Shown: positions 25,290 to 37,664 of the stretch, piece after piece
Position numbering within the stretch: position 1 is the stretch's first letter
Layout: each line of letters begins with the position of its first letter
Assembly (NCBI RefSeq): GCF_020921035.1
Contig: NC_063160.1
Coordinates: 20,867,595 to 20,931,594, forward strand
DNA: 64,000 nucleotides
From: Rhodamnia argentea
Taxonomy: Eukaryota > Streptophyta > Magnoliopsida > Myrtales > Myrtaceae
Reading direction: 5' to 3'
Notes under the pieces: model-generated
Databases searched by the model: none
The model's input: the letters and a program-made list of their open reading frames with translations, nothing else
What the model was told of the DNA's origin: nothing
Made by a program: the position numbers and the translations under genes

Positions 25290-25964
25290 GTGAGTTCACG
25301 TGAATATATGGGGAATATTCTAACCTTCCCAGGAATTCTAGGGATATTATAGTTCATCTGAATTTGATAACTTAGAAACCGGATCCTATTCAACAGTGAA
25401 CTTAACAGAAAAGATATTTTTTTGATTTGGTCTGTCCAGTTTTTCGTGAATCTCTCTCCGCGAGAAACAGAAAGCCAATGAATATCAACTCCAAGTATCT
25501 GTAACCTTAAAACTAAATGAAATTTCTGTGTATGGTTACATTCTGCAATGGAGTACAAATCTACAATCTCATATTGATAAACACGAGAACAGTGATAAAC
25601 ACGACAACTATCACTCACGCATTGTACTGCATGAACTCTAGGAAAAACGAAACATACTTATTTTCAGCCGAGCTCAACCCGGCTGTATCTTCGATGACAG
25701 TTTTTTGAAACTGAAGTTCTCAATTTGATCTGAAACTACACACACTCCTGCCCAGGACGACCTAACATGTGTTTGTTTTTTAATCTAAAAAATATTATGA
25801 TTATGACCGGAAAAATATGTCCTTCGTGCGTATCTTTCTGGATATAACACATACTCATCGCTGCAACATGGGAATTGTACTGGGAAATCAAAATTATCAT
25901 TTATTGGCAAAGTTTTACGGACACATTTATTAGGAATCTCAGCAATCAAAGATATCCAGTCTAC

Positions 25965-25990
25965 CTTACCAAAAAAAAAAAAAAAAAAAA
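25965..25990. mobile_element. Tail-only retroposon insertion, CTTACC plus A(20), 13-bp TSD
   Basis: A 26-bp insert between perfect 13-bp repeats ATATCCAGTCTAC (25952-25964 and 25991-26003). The paralogous position in block 2 (about 38455-38470) has a single, unduplicated ACATCTAC. That is an empty site, so the insertion came after the block duplication. Confidence 0.8.
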
Positions 25991-26168
25991 ATATCCAGTC
26001 TACTGAAATTCCAGTATGAATCTTTCATTAAGATTAAAAAAAAAAAAAAACTACTGTGACAAAAAGATAGACAACAGACTCGGATAAGTCTAATTGCAGA
26101 ACTTCTATTTGCTTGGAAATGTATTGAGGAAATCCAAAGAGAAAACTTGTCCTGTCTTGTGATAACCA

Positions 26169-29100
26169 TTAAACGCTTGTGGAATCGTCAACTGGATGCC
26201 AGATTCTATTGAAGAACCACATTGAATCCGCCTCCACTGCATATCCATCCTGATTTCTGTGCCAATTATAATATGCGTGCGTTCGGTTCTTAATATCGAA
26301 AATCGCATGGCCAAAGCTGGCTTCGCGGTAGGCCGAGTATTTGGGCTGGGGTTCAGTCATGCTGCATAAAAAATCACATATTTACACGATCCAACGGCAA
26401 CCCCAAATAGTCATGAATAAGTGAAGAAGTGTTTTGTGAGGCGGTTCATCTTACTTGGTGGCCAAACCTTCAAGATTGCCTCCATCGCCAATTGTTATGT
26501 ACACTGGAGCTGATTGATCATCAACAGGAACGCACAAGCCGTTCACGATGTTGTATGCAATGTTGGATACACGTTCCTGTGACACTCATCAATCAGCCAG
26601 CGAGTTCTTACATTCAAACTAGACTAACAAATAAACAGAATATGGTTTCCTGCTTATCCTCACAACAGTTCGTTCATGGAAAAATAAATTTTTGTATTTT
26701 GATTTCCTTGGACAGAAATCACTATTGCTGTTGACGTGCTAATTTCATCGCCCCGGAGAACATTGAAATTGATAGTTTGATTGGACTAACTCATCAGAGT
26801 TTGCTTTATGCGTCTTCCTATGGAAATGCTATAAGCCAAAATAAAGCTGATAAATTAGATGATAAGGAAACTGAAGCATTTCAACTTACAGATCGTTCAT
26901 AGGCGTGGACATGCCCTGCAAACACCACATCTACTTTGTATGTCACGAACCACTGTTCATACATCACTCTCATGGTTTCTCCTTCCATGTAGTGATAGTT
27001 GTAGCTATTGTACCACGGAGAGTGCATCAAAACAATCAGCCACGGTGTCTCGGTCCTGTTAACTTTTGGTAGCTCTTGTTCAAGCCATTTGTACTGGGGA
27101 GTATATTTACCTTAGGAGCAAATGGAGGTAAAAAGTAAATAAGTAGAAGTGAGCAGCGACATTTAATAAGAATTGGCATTTTGAGAGACATGCCTCTTGT
27201 TGTACTTCTTGGTACAACCATGCATGTCATAATAACATAAAAAATGATTGTAATGCCTAATGAAGTTTCATTCCCATTACTGGATGTTTGAGTTTATTGA
27301 TGAAATATTTGCTCCTTTGAGTATGAGCAGTCTACTACATCAAACAAAATCTTGAAGAAGGGAACCATTTTCATCCGCAGATATCAAAATAGAATTTCTT
27401 CCATTTTCCACCTTGCACATAATTATTATTGTTGTTATGTCAACAAAATTTCCTCGAAAACATGGGAGGTTCCGTAGAGTAGCATCTCATTCTTGTCTAT
27501 GTTGGCAGGATAGTTGAGGATGTAGAAATCATACCATATGCAGAGTATGACGACAAGACTATAATGTAGGCCGAAGCTCTCTTAATTGAGTACCAAAAAG
27601 GCGCGGTGCTGTTTGATGCTCTATAAGGCACATGGTATCTGTTCTTAAAGGGCTTGAAGGGTTGATTTTCGCCCTGCAGAAAAAAACAATGTAGAACATC
27701 ATAAGTCGTGTCATTATATGACCTCATACATCCTGAAACTTCAGGATAAGAATGAAAGGGCGAGGACTCCGTCCCCTGCGTATTTCCTGTAACATCATAA
27801 ACACTGATATTGAAAAGCGTCCATATGTTTTGTGAAATTACAATGGGGGACAGTATAAGTTCGTTGCCTTATGCAAACCTCAAGAACTGAATTTATTGCT
27901 TCCTTCAGTTCCCAACCTCCGATGAAGATGAATGATGCAATATAATGACATGGAACTCTGATAGTTATTAGCTACCAAAAGCAGCAGAGGATTGTTTAAT
28001 CTAACAACCAGTATTGACGAAAATTACCAATTGGTCAGATAGTAGAGACTTTACGCTGCAACAAATTATCACAGAAATTAAGGGATTGAGGCTTATGTGA
28101 CTCTGATTGTAAAATAGATATGTCTTGGTAGTAGTATAACGCTAGCACTCACAATTTCAGGAGCGAAGTCGATTTCGTGATTTCCTGCTGTCCATATCCA
28201 GGGTTGATAAGCTACACTTCTTTCGACAAACCTTCCCCATGTATCCCACCTAACATTGTCGTGGTTGGGATAGTTATCCGCATACGACAAGTCTCCAACA
28301 AACAATACAGTTTGTCCTTTCTGTGGATTATTCTCGTAATGGGTGAGTGTTCGGTTTGAATCGAAACTCTGACCAAGATCCCCTGCAATGTTCATCAGCA
28401 TGCTGAGCACAGAAAGGAGTAGTTAACCATGGATGCATGTAAATTAACTGCAGAACTAAATTTGCTGCGACTCGCTCACGAACTTGATTATCAAAACCAA
28501 ATGATTCTCAAAGATCGATAGTCCATACACAGGAATGAGGTTCTGGAGTTACTCTGAGTCATTGACTGTTTATGCATAACAACATGATTTAATTACCTAT
28601 GAGACCGAAAGTGTATGGAACATCAGGGCCAACCTCCGGAGGAGTAATGAACCAGAACTGTCGGACAGTGTGTCCAGCTCCGACCTCGTAATAGTATTTG
28701 GTGTTGTACTGCCAGTAAACAGAGCAAACATCAGCAACACTTATCCAATTTTACAGACCAAGCACCAAAAAGTCAATATTTCAGGAGGAATTGAGAGATT
28801 TACCATCAAGTTGTTGATGGTGCAATGGTGGATGTAACCAGAAGTATAATTGTAGAACTTGTAACGATTAACTTTGCCCTTTGCCTTTTGCTTGTGCTCA
28901 CTGTTCTCGCTCCAGTAGAGCACTTCGCTGGACCCAGGTTCATCCGGAGTCACCCATGACACGATCACTCCTTTTCCCACATGATCTCCTTGCGTTATAT
29001 GTACCTAAAGACTCGCGCGGAAAGCCAATACCCAAATCAGAAACCACAAAGAAAAGAACGAAATCAACAGCAGTAACCTTCAACATTAATCAAATCAAAT

Positions 29101-29449
29101 CTGAAACTGAATTAACTCAATTCAAGCTCGTCCCGTCACGTCTCTACACGTAGATGTCAACCATTTCACCGGTCACAAGTGAACAGAAGGAAAAGCTTGT
29201 GCTATACTGAGAGAAAGAGCAAGAACACAATCTCAGTTGAGAGACCTGTTGAGGGGCATTATAGCCAGGAGGCACTCGGAAAACATCGCTATCCGGAGGC
29301 ATGTCCACAGTTTTCTCCACTTTACGGACGAAAGTGCTGGTCTTCCCTCCATTGCACAAATCAGCCCCATTCAAAACCAGAACAAGAACAAGAACGGCCC
29401 CAACAATGGCAACTGAACAACAAGAAGAAGAAGATCCCAGAACAACCAT
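26169..29449 (-). CDS. PAP: Purple acid phosphatase C, 473 aa, 8 exons
   Basis: Exons (minus order): 29246-29449, 28804-29004, 28597-28708, 28153-28382, 27535-27673, 26890-27110, 26455-26576, 26169-26361 (1422 nt). Same intron phases and middle-exon lengths (112, 230, 139, 221, 122) as PAP B. Metal ligands D174, D203, Y206, N240, H325, H362, H364 are all present. The sequence is closer to the PAP2/PAP12-like type ([45 protein letters not shown]). A strongly hydrophobic segment near residues 11-27 ([14 protein letters not shown]) is a likely signal peptide. Like its family it should be a secreted or vacuolar acid phosphatase. It sits about 0.9 kb upstream, in its own sense, of PAP B. Confidence 0.93.
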
Positions 29450-31053
29450 CTTGGTCTTATTCTAGGATACGGAAGAGCACGAGAACCTACGAGACACACC
29501 CCCCACAGAGTCTCACATCAATCGCACTACCCCTTATGTAGGTGAACGTAATACTGAGGAACACGCCCCTTCGATACAGAAGGAAGGAGGGATTTGCATA
29601 AATCTCGGGGAATATCCACTGGACTATACGCATATACAGGGTAAATGTCAACTCTAAAATAAGGATTTCGCAGCTCCCCAAATACGAAAAGAATCTGACC
29701 CAAAAAAAAAAAAAACAAAATGAAAACGTTAAAGCAAACGATTCTGTCTCTTTCTTTCCTTCCCTTCTCGATGAGGACGATTCAAAGTATGCAGTTGACG
29801 TAGAAACCATGGGAGATTTCGTAATAACTACGGCGAAAAGGCGCATCTTTTGACTCTTCTTCGGACATGGAGAGGGAGGCAATAATGGTTTGGACAAGAA
29901 TTGGGTGTCGCCACTACCAGTTTGCTTTCGCGTGCAACTGGTTTGGACCATCGATTGATGCTGGGAAGAATCGGCCGCTGCTGAGTTCTGCAAAGAAATA
30001 AAATAACGAGAAATGACTGTGAAATTCGAACGGTTGGTAGTGACGTTAGTGGGAATTGGGTCTGTTATCTTGGCTTTGATGTGACTAACTGTTTAATTAA
30101 CAATAAACACCCCTACGCAGCAAGGATGCATATGCTTTCCGGAAGGAAATCGCTCCAAAAAGTCCAAAGGTTCGTTTATCTCTTCTTCCACCACGAGGAA
30201 CTTACGACATGTTTCTTAATCAGATCAAACTTCTTAATACACCAAGGGGAAAAAAATGCTTGTTTTACATTGCATTGATTGCCCCACATGTCCATGTTCC
30301 TGTTCTCTACTCGGACAAGTAACATATAACCTTTCCTCAAATCATAATTAATGACAAGGTGAATATGGTACATTTGACTATTTCGACAGATTGAACGAAA
30401 ACTGTTATAGTTACGCTCTTAGGTGCTATTGTCTTCTTTAAACCCAGAGATTGAACTTGCATGATAAAACTTGAATCATAATTTGATTTATGTGAATTTT
30501 ATACTTTATTATTCTCTTTTGTGAAAATTTATGCCAATACCGTAGACAAGAGAGGCCGGCCAAATGTGTGAAAGTGAGACAAAGCAACAGTGAGAATCCA
30601 AATATAACATAAAAAGACCAACTAGACTAGCACCTGTCCAATTCACATAAAGTCAAAAGCCACCGATAGAAGCTCCCCTAGATACGTTGGTCGCCATTTT
30701 TATGTCAATATGAAATCATGTGAATCCCATTATCTAATCCCGTTTTTAGATAAATACCAGATGAGAACGCAACCTTGGTGCTTTTGGCCCGACCTTGGAC
30801 AGTACTAACAACCTTACTTTAAAACGTCACCAAGAAAGCATATCCTTTTACACATTATGGAAAGAACACTTTTAACAAGACATGTCGAATATCTTTAATA
30901 AAAAGAAGTACTATTTTATACTCGTGGGACAATGTTAGCACCCATTGAATTTCCCGTGAAAATTTGGCGTGGATGATAATTTGCAACATGTTTGGCGTTT
31001 CATAACCTCGGTGATTAAGATAACTGAATTGCTAATTTTACATCATTGATATC
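29450..31053. other. PAP C promoter region and spacer
   Basis: A weak TATA-like CTACATAA lies at 29534-29541 (minus). The first ~600 bp resemble the PAP F upstream region at 42000-42450. Minus-strand ORFs here (29487-29993) lack a recognisable domain and lie in the promoter/5' UTR. The rest is AT-rich and collinear with 42.4-44.7 kb. Confidence 0.55.
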
Positions 31054-31062
31054 ATGAAAGTC

Positions 31063-31604
31063 GGGAAGATTATCCAAAAAGTCTTAAACATATTGCACTT
31101 TTGTTAATTCAGTCATAAACTTTTTAATATCGCAAATCGAGTTTTAAACATTTTTCACGTTTTGCCAATTCAATATATTCGACCAATTTTTTACCCCAAA
31201 CCGCTAACATAGAAGCTAGCCATCTTATGTGGCACGATCGGCATTGACGTGAATAATTTTTTAAAAATATCTTTTCTATTTTTTTATTATTTCTTTTCTT
31301 TTATTTATTTTTTTACTTAAAGTGGACAGCGAGAGCCCGGTGACCCTCGCCGGACAAAGCAAGAAAAGAAAATAAAAAATGAAAAGAAAGGAAATGAATA
31401 ACAAAATTTAAAAAAATTGTCCAAGTCAAGATCGATCTTGCCACGAAGGACGGTCGAAGTTCATGTCAGCAATTTTCGATCAAAATTGGGAGGATAAACT
31501 CGATTGACGAAACGTGAAAAGGTTTAGGGATTGATAAAATTAAAATGGTTAGGGCTGGATACAAAGGTGCAAATAGGTTTAAGAATTTTTGAATAATTTT
31601 TTCC
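31063..31604. mobile_element. Mutator-like MITE 3, with an empty site in the duplicate block
   Basis: A 542-bp element between 9-bp repeats ATGAAAGTC (31054-31062) and ATGAAAATC (31605-31613). The left end, GGGAAGATTATCCAAAAAGT, and the reverse complement of the right end, GGAAAAAATTATTCAAAAAT, align over about 65 bp. A small GC-rich core lies near 31325-31360. At the paralogous place in block 2 (about 44695-44735) the flanks are joined without the element. Non-autonomous. Confidence 0.85.
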
Positions 31605-31744
31605 ATGAAAATCAATAGTGTGTGATACTTATGTCATTGTTTCTCCAAACAAATCAATAATAGGAGATTTCGAATTTCTCCCCACACTGAGCTTGAGCCC
31701 ATTTTTTTGTCATAAACAGACGCCCCAAATGATCACATTGATAT

Positions 31745-32070
31745 AAGAAAAAGTATTAAAAATATCCTAAACCTATTACATTGGTATAAATTCAGTTCTA
31801 AATTATTTTACATTGGTACCAATTCAATCCATCCATCAATTTTGGCCGAAGATAGCTAATGTGGATGCCGACCATTATATGTGACACGGTCGGTGCTGAC
31901 GTGAATATTTTTTTTTATAATTTTTTATTTTTTTCATTTCTCCTTTCTTTTTGCCGGTGGCCATCGGGCATGGCCAGTAAGGATTGGCCTCGCTGGGCTG
32001 TGCCTGGGTGAGGCCGACCCTCGCCCAGGCCTGGGCGGCATCGCTGGGCCTCGCAGCAGAGGTGCGAAGC
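31745..32070. mobile_element. Truncated relative of MITE 3
   Basis: The left part resembles the left arm of the 31063-31604 element in content: repeated TTxxATTGGTAxxAATTCAxT phrases and a GTGACACGGTCGGTGCTGACGTGAAT-like segment matching the first element near 31230. It then enters GC-rich core-like sequence. No matching right arm or TSD found. The block 2 counterpart (45160-45395) lacks it. Confidence 0.55.
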
Positions 32071-32275
32071 CACTGATTCACGAGACAACAAAGTAAAGAT
32101 CGAGCACTCGCTCGTAGGCTGTGGCCGAGGACTTATGATAATCCGCAACCGACCCCGAGGAATCTCTGTACCGAACGAATGAAGTGGAATTGTCATTCGG
32201 AATCGTGTGAATGCCTTGAGAGTTGACTGACCTGAAACTCTCCAAGCCATCATCAGTGCTCGTTGTAGTCCCCAC

Positions 32276-32308
32276 TATTGACCAAAAAAGAACAAAGAAA
32301 AAAAGGTA
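32276..32308. mobile_element. Short A-rich insertion with TATTGACC 5' end
   Basis: A 33-bp A-rich insert starting TATTGACC, flanked by GTAGTCCCCAC (32265-32275) and GCAGTCCCCAC (32309-32319). Same design as the 19216 insertion: TTGACC followed by A-rich sequence between direct repeats. Confidence 0.55.
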
Positions 32309-32319
32309 GCAGTCCCCAC

Positions 32320-33911
32320 CTTTCCCCTTTTTTTTTCAGTGGCCTTCTTATTTATTTTAAGTTTCATTTATTTCGCAAAATAAAAAACGAATAATTTAAA
32401 TAAAAATTTCTTAAAAAATGATCGCATGTATAACTTAAAATAATTGATCAACGATTTTTTTTATCATATTAACAACAATTTATGTTAAATATTTTCATAA
32501 ATCATAAAAATATTGTGAGTAATATAAGTAATTATTTTTAAAAAAATAAAAAAATATTTAATTTTGTGCAAAATAAAATGTCCTTAATTGATAAACGATT
32601 AATTTATGCACGGTATCATCACAAAAGCAGGTTCGTGCAATACGCGGCCTTGACTTTTCTCAGATTAGGAAATGAAAGTAGTCCACAATTTACGGCTTAC
32701 TTTAAACAAGCCATGTCATCCGGGAAATTCTTACATGAAATTGGTCAACGTGATAAACTGAATCTCGGCCAACGAAAATGATGGGACCAAATTCATTTTA
32801 TTCGTACATGTATTAAGTTTATCGGATAATATTGTCCTAAGAAGTCGGGCCACCACTCTCGAGTCGCATATCGTTCATGTTAAAAATATCACACGTCTAG
32901 ATTTTTTAATACCGTTCATAGGTAGAGCGATAGAATAATTAAGTATTAAGCTATGATTTTATCTAATAGCTTAAAATTTTAGAACAGTTGATAGTGATCT
33001 CACAAAATCTCATATATATAGAGAGAGAGAACTATTTGCATGTTGACCATTTAAAGTTAAATCAATTGCAAATTGCAATGCCGTGTAAGTATTCCAACCT
33101 ATTATTCGTATAATTACAGGAGTTTTCAAAATTAGGGCTTAAATTCGAAGTTTTGTGAAGTCCCGAGTCCTGATCTCAACAACTTAGGCTTGAATACTTG
33201 CACGGCGGTGCAATTGGCTGATTCGTCTTCGAATCTTGAACAGATTTTTCTCTCTCCTCTTTTCCCCGACTTTCCTTTTCGCGAGCGAGCCCCACTTTTC
33301 GTCTTCTCGTTTCGGTCGCCGCTTGCTGCTGCTTCTTTCCCCTTTCTACGCTTCAATAGGGTCGAAGCTGTTGAAGAAGAAAGAAATGAATGGGTTGGGC
33401 TTGGGCTCTAAGAGGCATGGGCTGGAAAGTGGCTTCATTTTCTAGTTATGGTCTTGCTTTTTGGGCCTGTGCATGGATCGCAGTCCCTGCATCAACTTCC
33501 GTGTTTTCGGCTTCCACTGCTCACTCTTAATAAAGTCTATTTAGAGCCATTTTGCTCACATATGAGATAAATTTCATTTGGAGCTGCTCAATTTTAGATT
33601 TGGACTTACTTTCGATGATCTTAAGATAAGCATTACGCATCTGTCTAGTGTTAAAAATAGCGTCGAGACTATGATTTGAGTCCAAGCATAATGCATAAAC
33701 TCTGGGAAAACTTTGATCTGGAGTCCAAGTCGTATAATCATGTGATTACTTTGCGATTTATTCTCACATGTCCTAAAATCCTTATTTATTGTGAAAATGG
33801 GCTTGTCTGTCCTATCTTTTTATTTAATTTTAGGAAGTGTTTTGAGATCACTTGAATAAATGCAATAGAATAACTTTCCTGAGCTACTGTCTTTATACAT
33901 GGAGAGATAAA

Positions 33912-33973
<62 letters not shown>

Positions 33974-34034
33974 TACATACATACATACTTGCCAAGAGTA
34001 CAAGAATTGCTTGACTAGATTGAGAGCAATTTTT
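32320..34034. other. AT-rich spacer with a C/T-rich patch
   Basis: Mostly AT-rich. A C/T- and GC-richer patch at 33185-33420 looks like a plant 5' leader but has no convincing coding exon downstream. From 33460 to 33790 the sequence matches 47450-47820 (end of the segmental duplication). No gene supported. Confidence 0.45.
33915..33990. repeat. Compound microsatellite (AT)n, (AC)n, (ATAC)n
   Basis: About 24 AT units, then a short AC run, then several ATAC units. Likely highly length-variable. Confidence 0.95.
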
Positions 34035-34497
34035 GGATTCCTTTGATGTAGGGAGATATTTTTTCCAATACGCCCCGCAAGAGAGACGTGTCATCGCGGA
34101 TGCCGATCTTGGACTGTAAATGAATAGACCGTTGCTGTGCAAGACGATAATGGACATCGATAAATAAGAAAAAATCGAGGATACCTTCGGTAGTGTGTTT
34201 GCGAGTTGAACATGAGTGGACACAGGACATCCTCATGAGTCGTGATAGACATTTGTTAACCATGTTGATAATCAATGGCAATGTGTTTCATTTTGGAGTG
34301 AATAATAGGATTAACGCACACATATATGGCACCAATGTCATCGCAATAAATGCTAGGTATAGTTGAAGAAGATAGTCCAAGTTGATGCAGGAGAGATTGA
34401 ATCCATGTGAGCTCGGGAGCTGTTATAGCAACAGCGGGATATTTAGCTTTGGTTGATCGTTGCTTTCGAGAACACCACAATAGAGTCTAATCGATAT
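34035..34497 (-). mobile_element. Ty1/copia retrotransposon remnant (RNase H end of pol)
   Basis: Two minus-strand frames (34256-34480 and 34015-34281, about one frameshift apart) encode the C-terminal RNase H region of a copia polyprotein. The first has SRKQRSTKAKYPA, ELTWIQSLLHQLGL and YCDDIGAIYV. The second has RSIHLQSKIGIRDDTSLLRG, resembling the usual last residues of pol. No LTR, integrase or reverse transcriptase is seen nearby. This is a short dead fragment abutting the truncated side of PAP pseudogene D. Confidence 0.82.
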
Positions 34498-34679
34498 AAA
34501 CCATTTTTTTTGGTCGAACAATATCAACTATGTTTAAGTAGGGAAGTTTTATTTTTACTTTTATTAAATGTTTGATGTTGATTTTGAAATTGGTGTTCTC
34601 CCCCAAAGTTGCAAGGCCGTTCAAATGTTGATCTAGAACCATTTCAACAGTTGAACTTGAAAGACTTGTTTTAATTAGA

Positions 34680-35215
34680 AAGAAGCCGACCATATAGTGA
34701 TACTTTGTATCAGGCTGCAATTATGTAGATGAATTAAAATAAAAAGCCGCTAAAGATGGCATGGCTTCACTACATGCTTCAAACAAAAGTAACGAAAAAG
34801 TAACGAGGTCTAATTAAGCAAACCTCAAAAAAGCTATTATTCACCTCCAAATCTTTGATAGTACAATGGTGAATGTAATCAGAAGTGAAGTTCTTTGTCG
34901 TACTTGTAAGAAGTGACAAGGATGTCTTTTCAGTGCAGTAGCTCGAGCCGGGTTTATCATGAGTCACCCATGGCACAATCATGTAATGTGAGCCTAAAAC
35001 TCATTGTTGGAGGCGTCGTTAAACGTATCCTGCGAAACACGAACTCTTTTCTTTTGTCAAGAAAAAAAGCACAAATTGAAATCACACCTGTTGCGTCACA
35101 TTATATCCGAGAGGCACAACAAAGACATCGCTGTCGAAAGCCATACCTACTGATGGACAAACTTTCCTAACAAAAGGACTTGTTGTTCCTCCATCAGAGA
35201 TCACAACGACGATCA
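34680..35215 (-). pseudogene. PAP pseudogene D (exons 1-3 remnant)
   Basis: Recognisable pieces are the 3' part of exon 1 (35098-35215: SPFVRKVCPSVGMAFDSDVF), exon 2 (34845 to about 34995; deletion in the middle, GSSYCTEKTS, but DYIHHCTIKDLE preserved) and the first ~35 bp of exon 3 (ending at about 34680). The signal-peptide-coding 5' end and everything after exon 3 are lost. The copia fragment begins about 180 bp beyond the break. Belongs to the A/B/E subgroup. Confidence 0.83.
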
Positions 35216-36060
35216 GGAGTTCATGCTCGTGCTTTGGCTTGTGGATTTTGGTTGGATCTCTATGTGTCACTGTCCAAAGGCTTCCACCGTGCAAAGTACC
35301 GTGAATGATCCAAAAGACCAGCCAGTCTCCTAGATTTTGTGAGTTCTCTGCAATATAATGGACAATATGGTAAATGTACCATATTTTGGAGTGTTCCTGT
35401 ATTAATGCAGGCAGTTGGGAGATGGACAAATATTTTGTATTAGAGGCTTGCTCTATGAATATTTAGAGCACAAGAGAAGGCTTGGTGGATCTATATATCG
35501 TATTAGAGGCTTGCTATATGAATATTTTGCTCTAATATAAGTATTTTTCGTCCATGGATATCTTTCTAGACCGAAGAAAAATGAACATTCGTGTCATAGA
35601 TGCCAAAATAAAATCAGACTTCTCGTGTTTGATATTTGAAAACCAAAATATGTCACTGCCATAACAAATGGGTAACATTCTATCTTAAAAAATTCAACAA
35701 CCCATAACATTTGTCACAAATTATCTAGTAAATCAAGTATGCCAGCTTAGAAAAACTAAATTTTGTTATGACTCCGTTAAATAAGATATTTGAATGTTTG
35801 AGTATGGAAGTTTGTTTTGCTCTTTTGAAATGTTTGACCTTTATTTTTAAATTTCCAATTATATTCTGTTGTGGTTATGTTAATGAAGTCGATATATCAA
35901 GCTAACACGTCAATGGAGCATGATGACATGAGTCCGATCACGAGAATGCGACAAACGACAAATAAGGCAAACAAGATACCCAGTTCATGTCTTCCTCTTC
36001 GTAAAAAGGAATATATATCTGAAAGAGAAACCTAAAATTCACTTTAAAAAAATAATGATT
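35216..36060. other. Spacer between PAP D and PAP E
   Basis: AT-rich. A ~27-bp phrase, TATTAGAGGCTTGCT followed by ATGAATATTT, occurs twice (about 35438 and 35502). No gene supported. Confidence 0.5.
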
Positions 36061-36247
36061 ATTCTAACAAAAGCTGCCCTACACATGTCTTCTCTTTATT
36101 GAGTACCACAAAGCGATGAGCTGAAAGGACGAGGCATGAAGCATTAAAGCGATAAGCTGCTAACGCCTTTCTTCTTAGAATTTCACACCATGCCATGTTT
36201 GAGGTGAAATATTCCGACATCACTAATACGTACGGTAAAGATCTTAC

Positions 36248-37664
36248 CATATGCCGAATAAGAAGACAATACTATGATATAAGCAGAAGCTCTCTTTATT
36301 GAGTACCACAAAGGGCTGCTACCGTTTGACTCCTTGTATGGTGTATGGGACTTCGTACCGATGCATATGCGGTTTAAATGGGGTATATTCTCCCTAAAAC
36401 ACAAATAAATGATCATTCAGAATCAAACAATTCACAATAATCAATTTCAGAGACTTCTATGAAAAAAAAGCTTACAATTTCAGGACAATAATCAATCTCA
36501 TGATTTCCTGCAACCCAAATCCAAGGCTGATAAGCCACGCTTCTCTCAATGAACCTCCCCCAACTATCCCACCTCAAACTGTTGTGAAGTGGATGATCAT
36601 CTGCATAGGAGAGGTCCCCGATGAACAATAATGCCTTTGGATTATATGGATTTTGCTCATATGAGGCAACACATTCGACTCATGTGTCTGACCTAGATCT
36701 CCTGCAATGAATAGATAAACAGAAATTAAGAGTTAGATTTTGAATTGCCAAAGAGAATCTTGGGAATTGTGTAGAGCGCTATTTAGCCTTAAATCGGGAA
36801 TTTATTGTAGCATTCAATTGAGTAATACAATTTAGTCTACCGAATTTTCTTTTTCACGAATGATCATGTCTTGCTTTGAAAGTGACATTGGACGCCAGAA
36901 CCAACTCTTTAACCTATCTATCAGGTATTCTACTTTTCTACAGAAAAACTTACCGATAAGGCCGAAAGTGTACGGGACATCAGGGCCAACTTCAGGAGGG
37001 GTCACAAACCAGAATTGTCGCCGTACGTGTCCAGACCCGACTTCATAGTGATACTTCGTATCAGGCTGCAATCATGTAATCATGTAGATGGATTAAAAAG
37101 AAGCTGCCAAAGCTGGTATCGCTTCACTCAAACAAAAGTAGCTGAGCAATCCAAAATTCACCTCTAAATCTTTGATAGTGCAATGGTGAATGTAACCAGA
37201 AGTGTAGTTGTAGTACTTGCAAGAAGTGACAACAGTGTCTTCCGACTGCTTCTTCTTCTGGCTCTTTTGCACTTTATTGGAGCCGGGCTCATCAGGTGTT
37301 ACCCACTGCACAATGACTGCCTTGCTGACATGATCTTCTTGTGTTATGTAAACCTGAAACACAATGTTCGAGGCGAGGTTAGACATAATCACCCATTCTA
37401 CAGAACGTGAACTTTTTTTTTTTTGCTTTCTTTTGTCGGAAAAAGCAGAAGAATTGAAATTTTATTGTACCTGTTGCGGCGCATTATATCCAGGGGTGTA
37501 GCAAAGACATCACTGTCAAAAGGCATGGCCGCAGATGGCCAATGTTCCCTAACAAAAGGACTCGTCATTCCTCCATCGCACAACACAGCATAAACCAGCA
37601 TACACGCAACACACGCAAAAACCGCCAAGGCGGATGAGCCAGGCACGAACGAATGCGAACCCAT
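36248..37664 (-). pseudogene. PAP pseudogene E (exons 1-5, frameshifts, no 3' half)
   Basis: Exons by homology: 37471-37664, 37162-37353, 36954-37065, 36476-36701, 36248-36393. Exon 1 is 194 nt against 195 in PAP B: one C is missing in the PPGYNAPQQ region. Exon 2 has lost the segment around HYWSEKS. Exon 4 is 226 nt against 230, lesion in the TLSHYEKN region. Exon 5 is 146 nt against 139, with a 7-bp GTATGGT duplication. Exons 6-8, hence the last three histidine ligands, are absent. Instead 36061-36190 joins PAP 3'-flank, a scrap of exon 5 and the edge of intron 5. The signal peptide, GDLG and GDLSYADDH motifs survive but cannot form an enzyme. Confidence 0.88.

Larger units (their letters stand above)
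22790..33800. repeat. Segmental duplication, block 1
   Basis: Collinear with 36060-47830. Shared anchors include PAP B against PAP E, the spacer 25320-26100 against 37735-38560, PAP C against PAP F, the C/F promoters, GGCCGGCCAAATGTGTGAAA at 30556 against 43674, the stretch 31662-31740 against 45079-45158, and 33460-33790 against 47450-47820. Divergence and indels are large in the spacers, so the duplication is not recent. Confidence 0.85.

Noticed and set aside
29487..29993. 168-codon minus ORF upstream of PAP C
   Set aside because: Lies in the promoter/5' UTR; its counterpart upstream of PAP F is not preserved as a frame, and no domain is visible.
32078..32275. 65-codon minus ORF with a soluble-protein-like composition
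   Set aside because: Could be a gene scrap, but no family recognised and the block 2 counterpart matches only over about 40 bp; left unannotated.
33185..33440. Possible 5' exon of an unrecognised gene
   Set aside because: C/T-rich leader-like sequence, but no convincing coding continuation or partner exon in the next kilobases.
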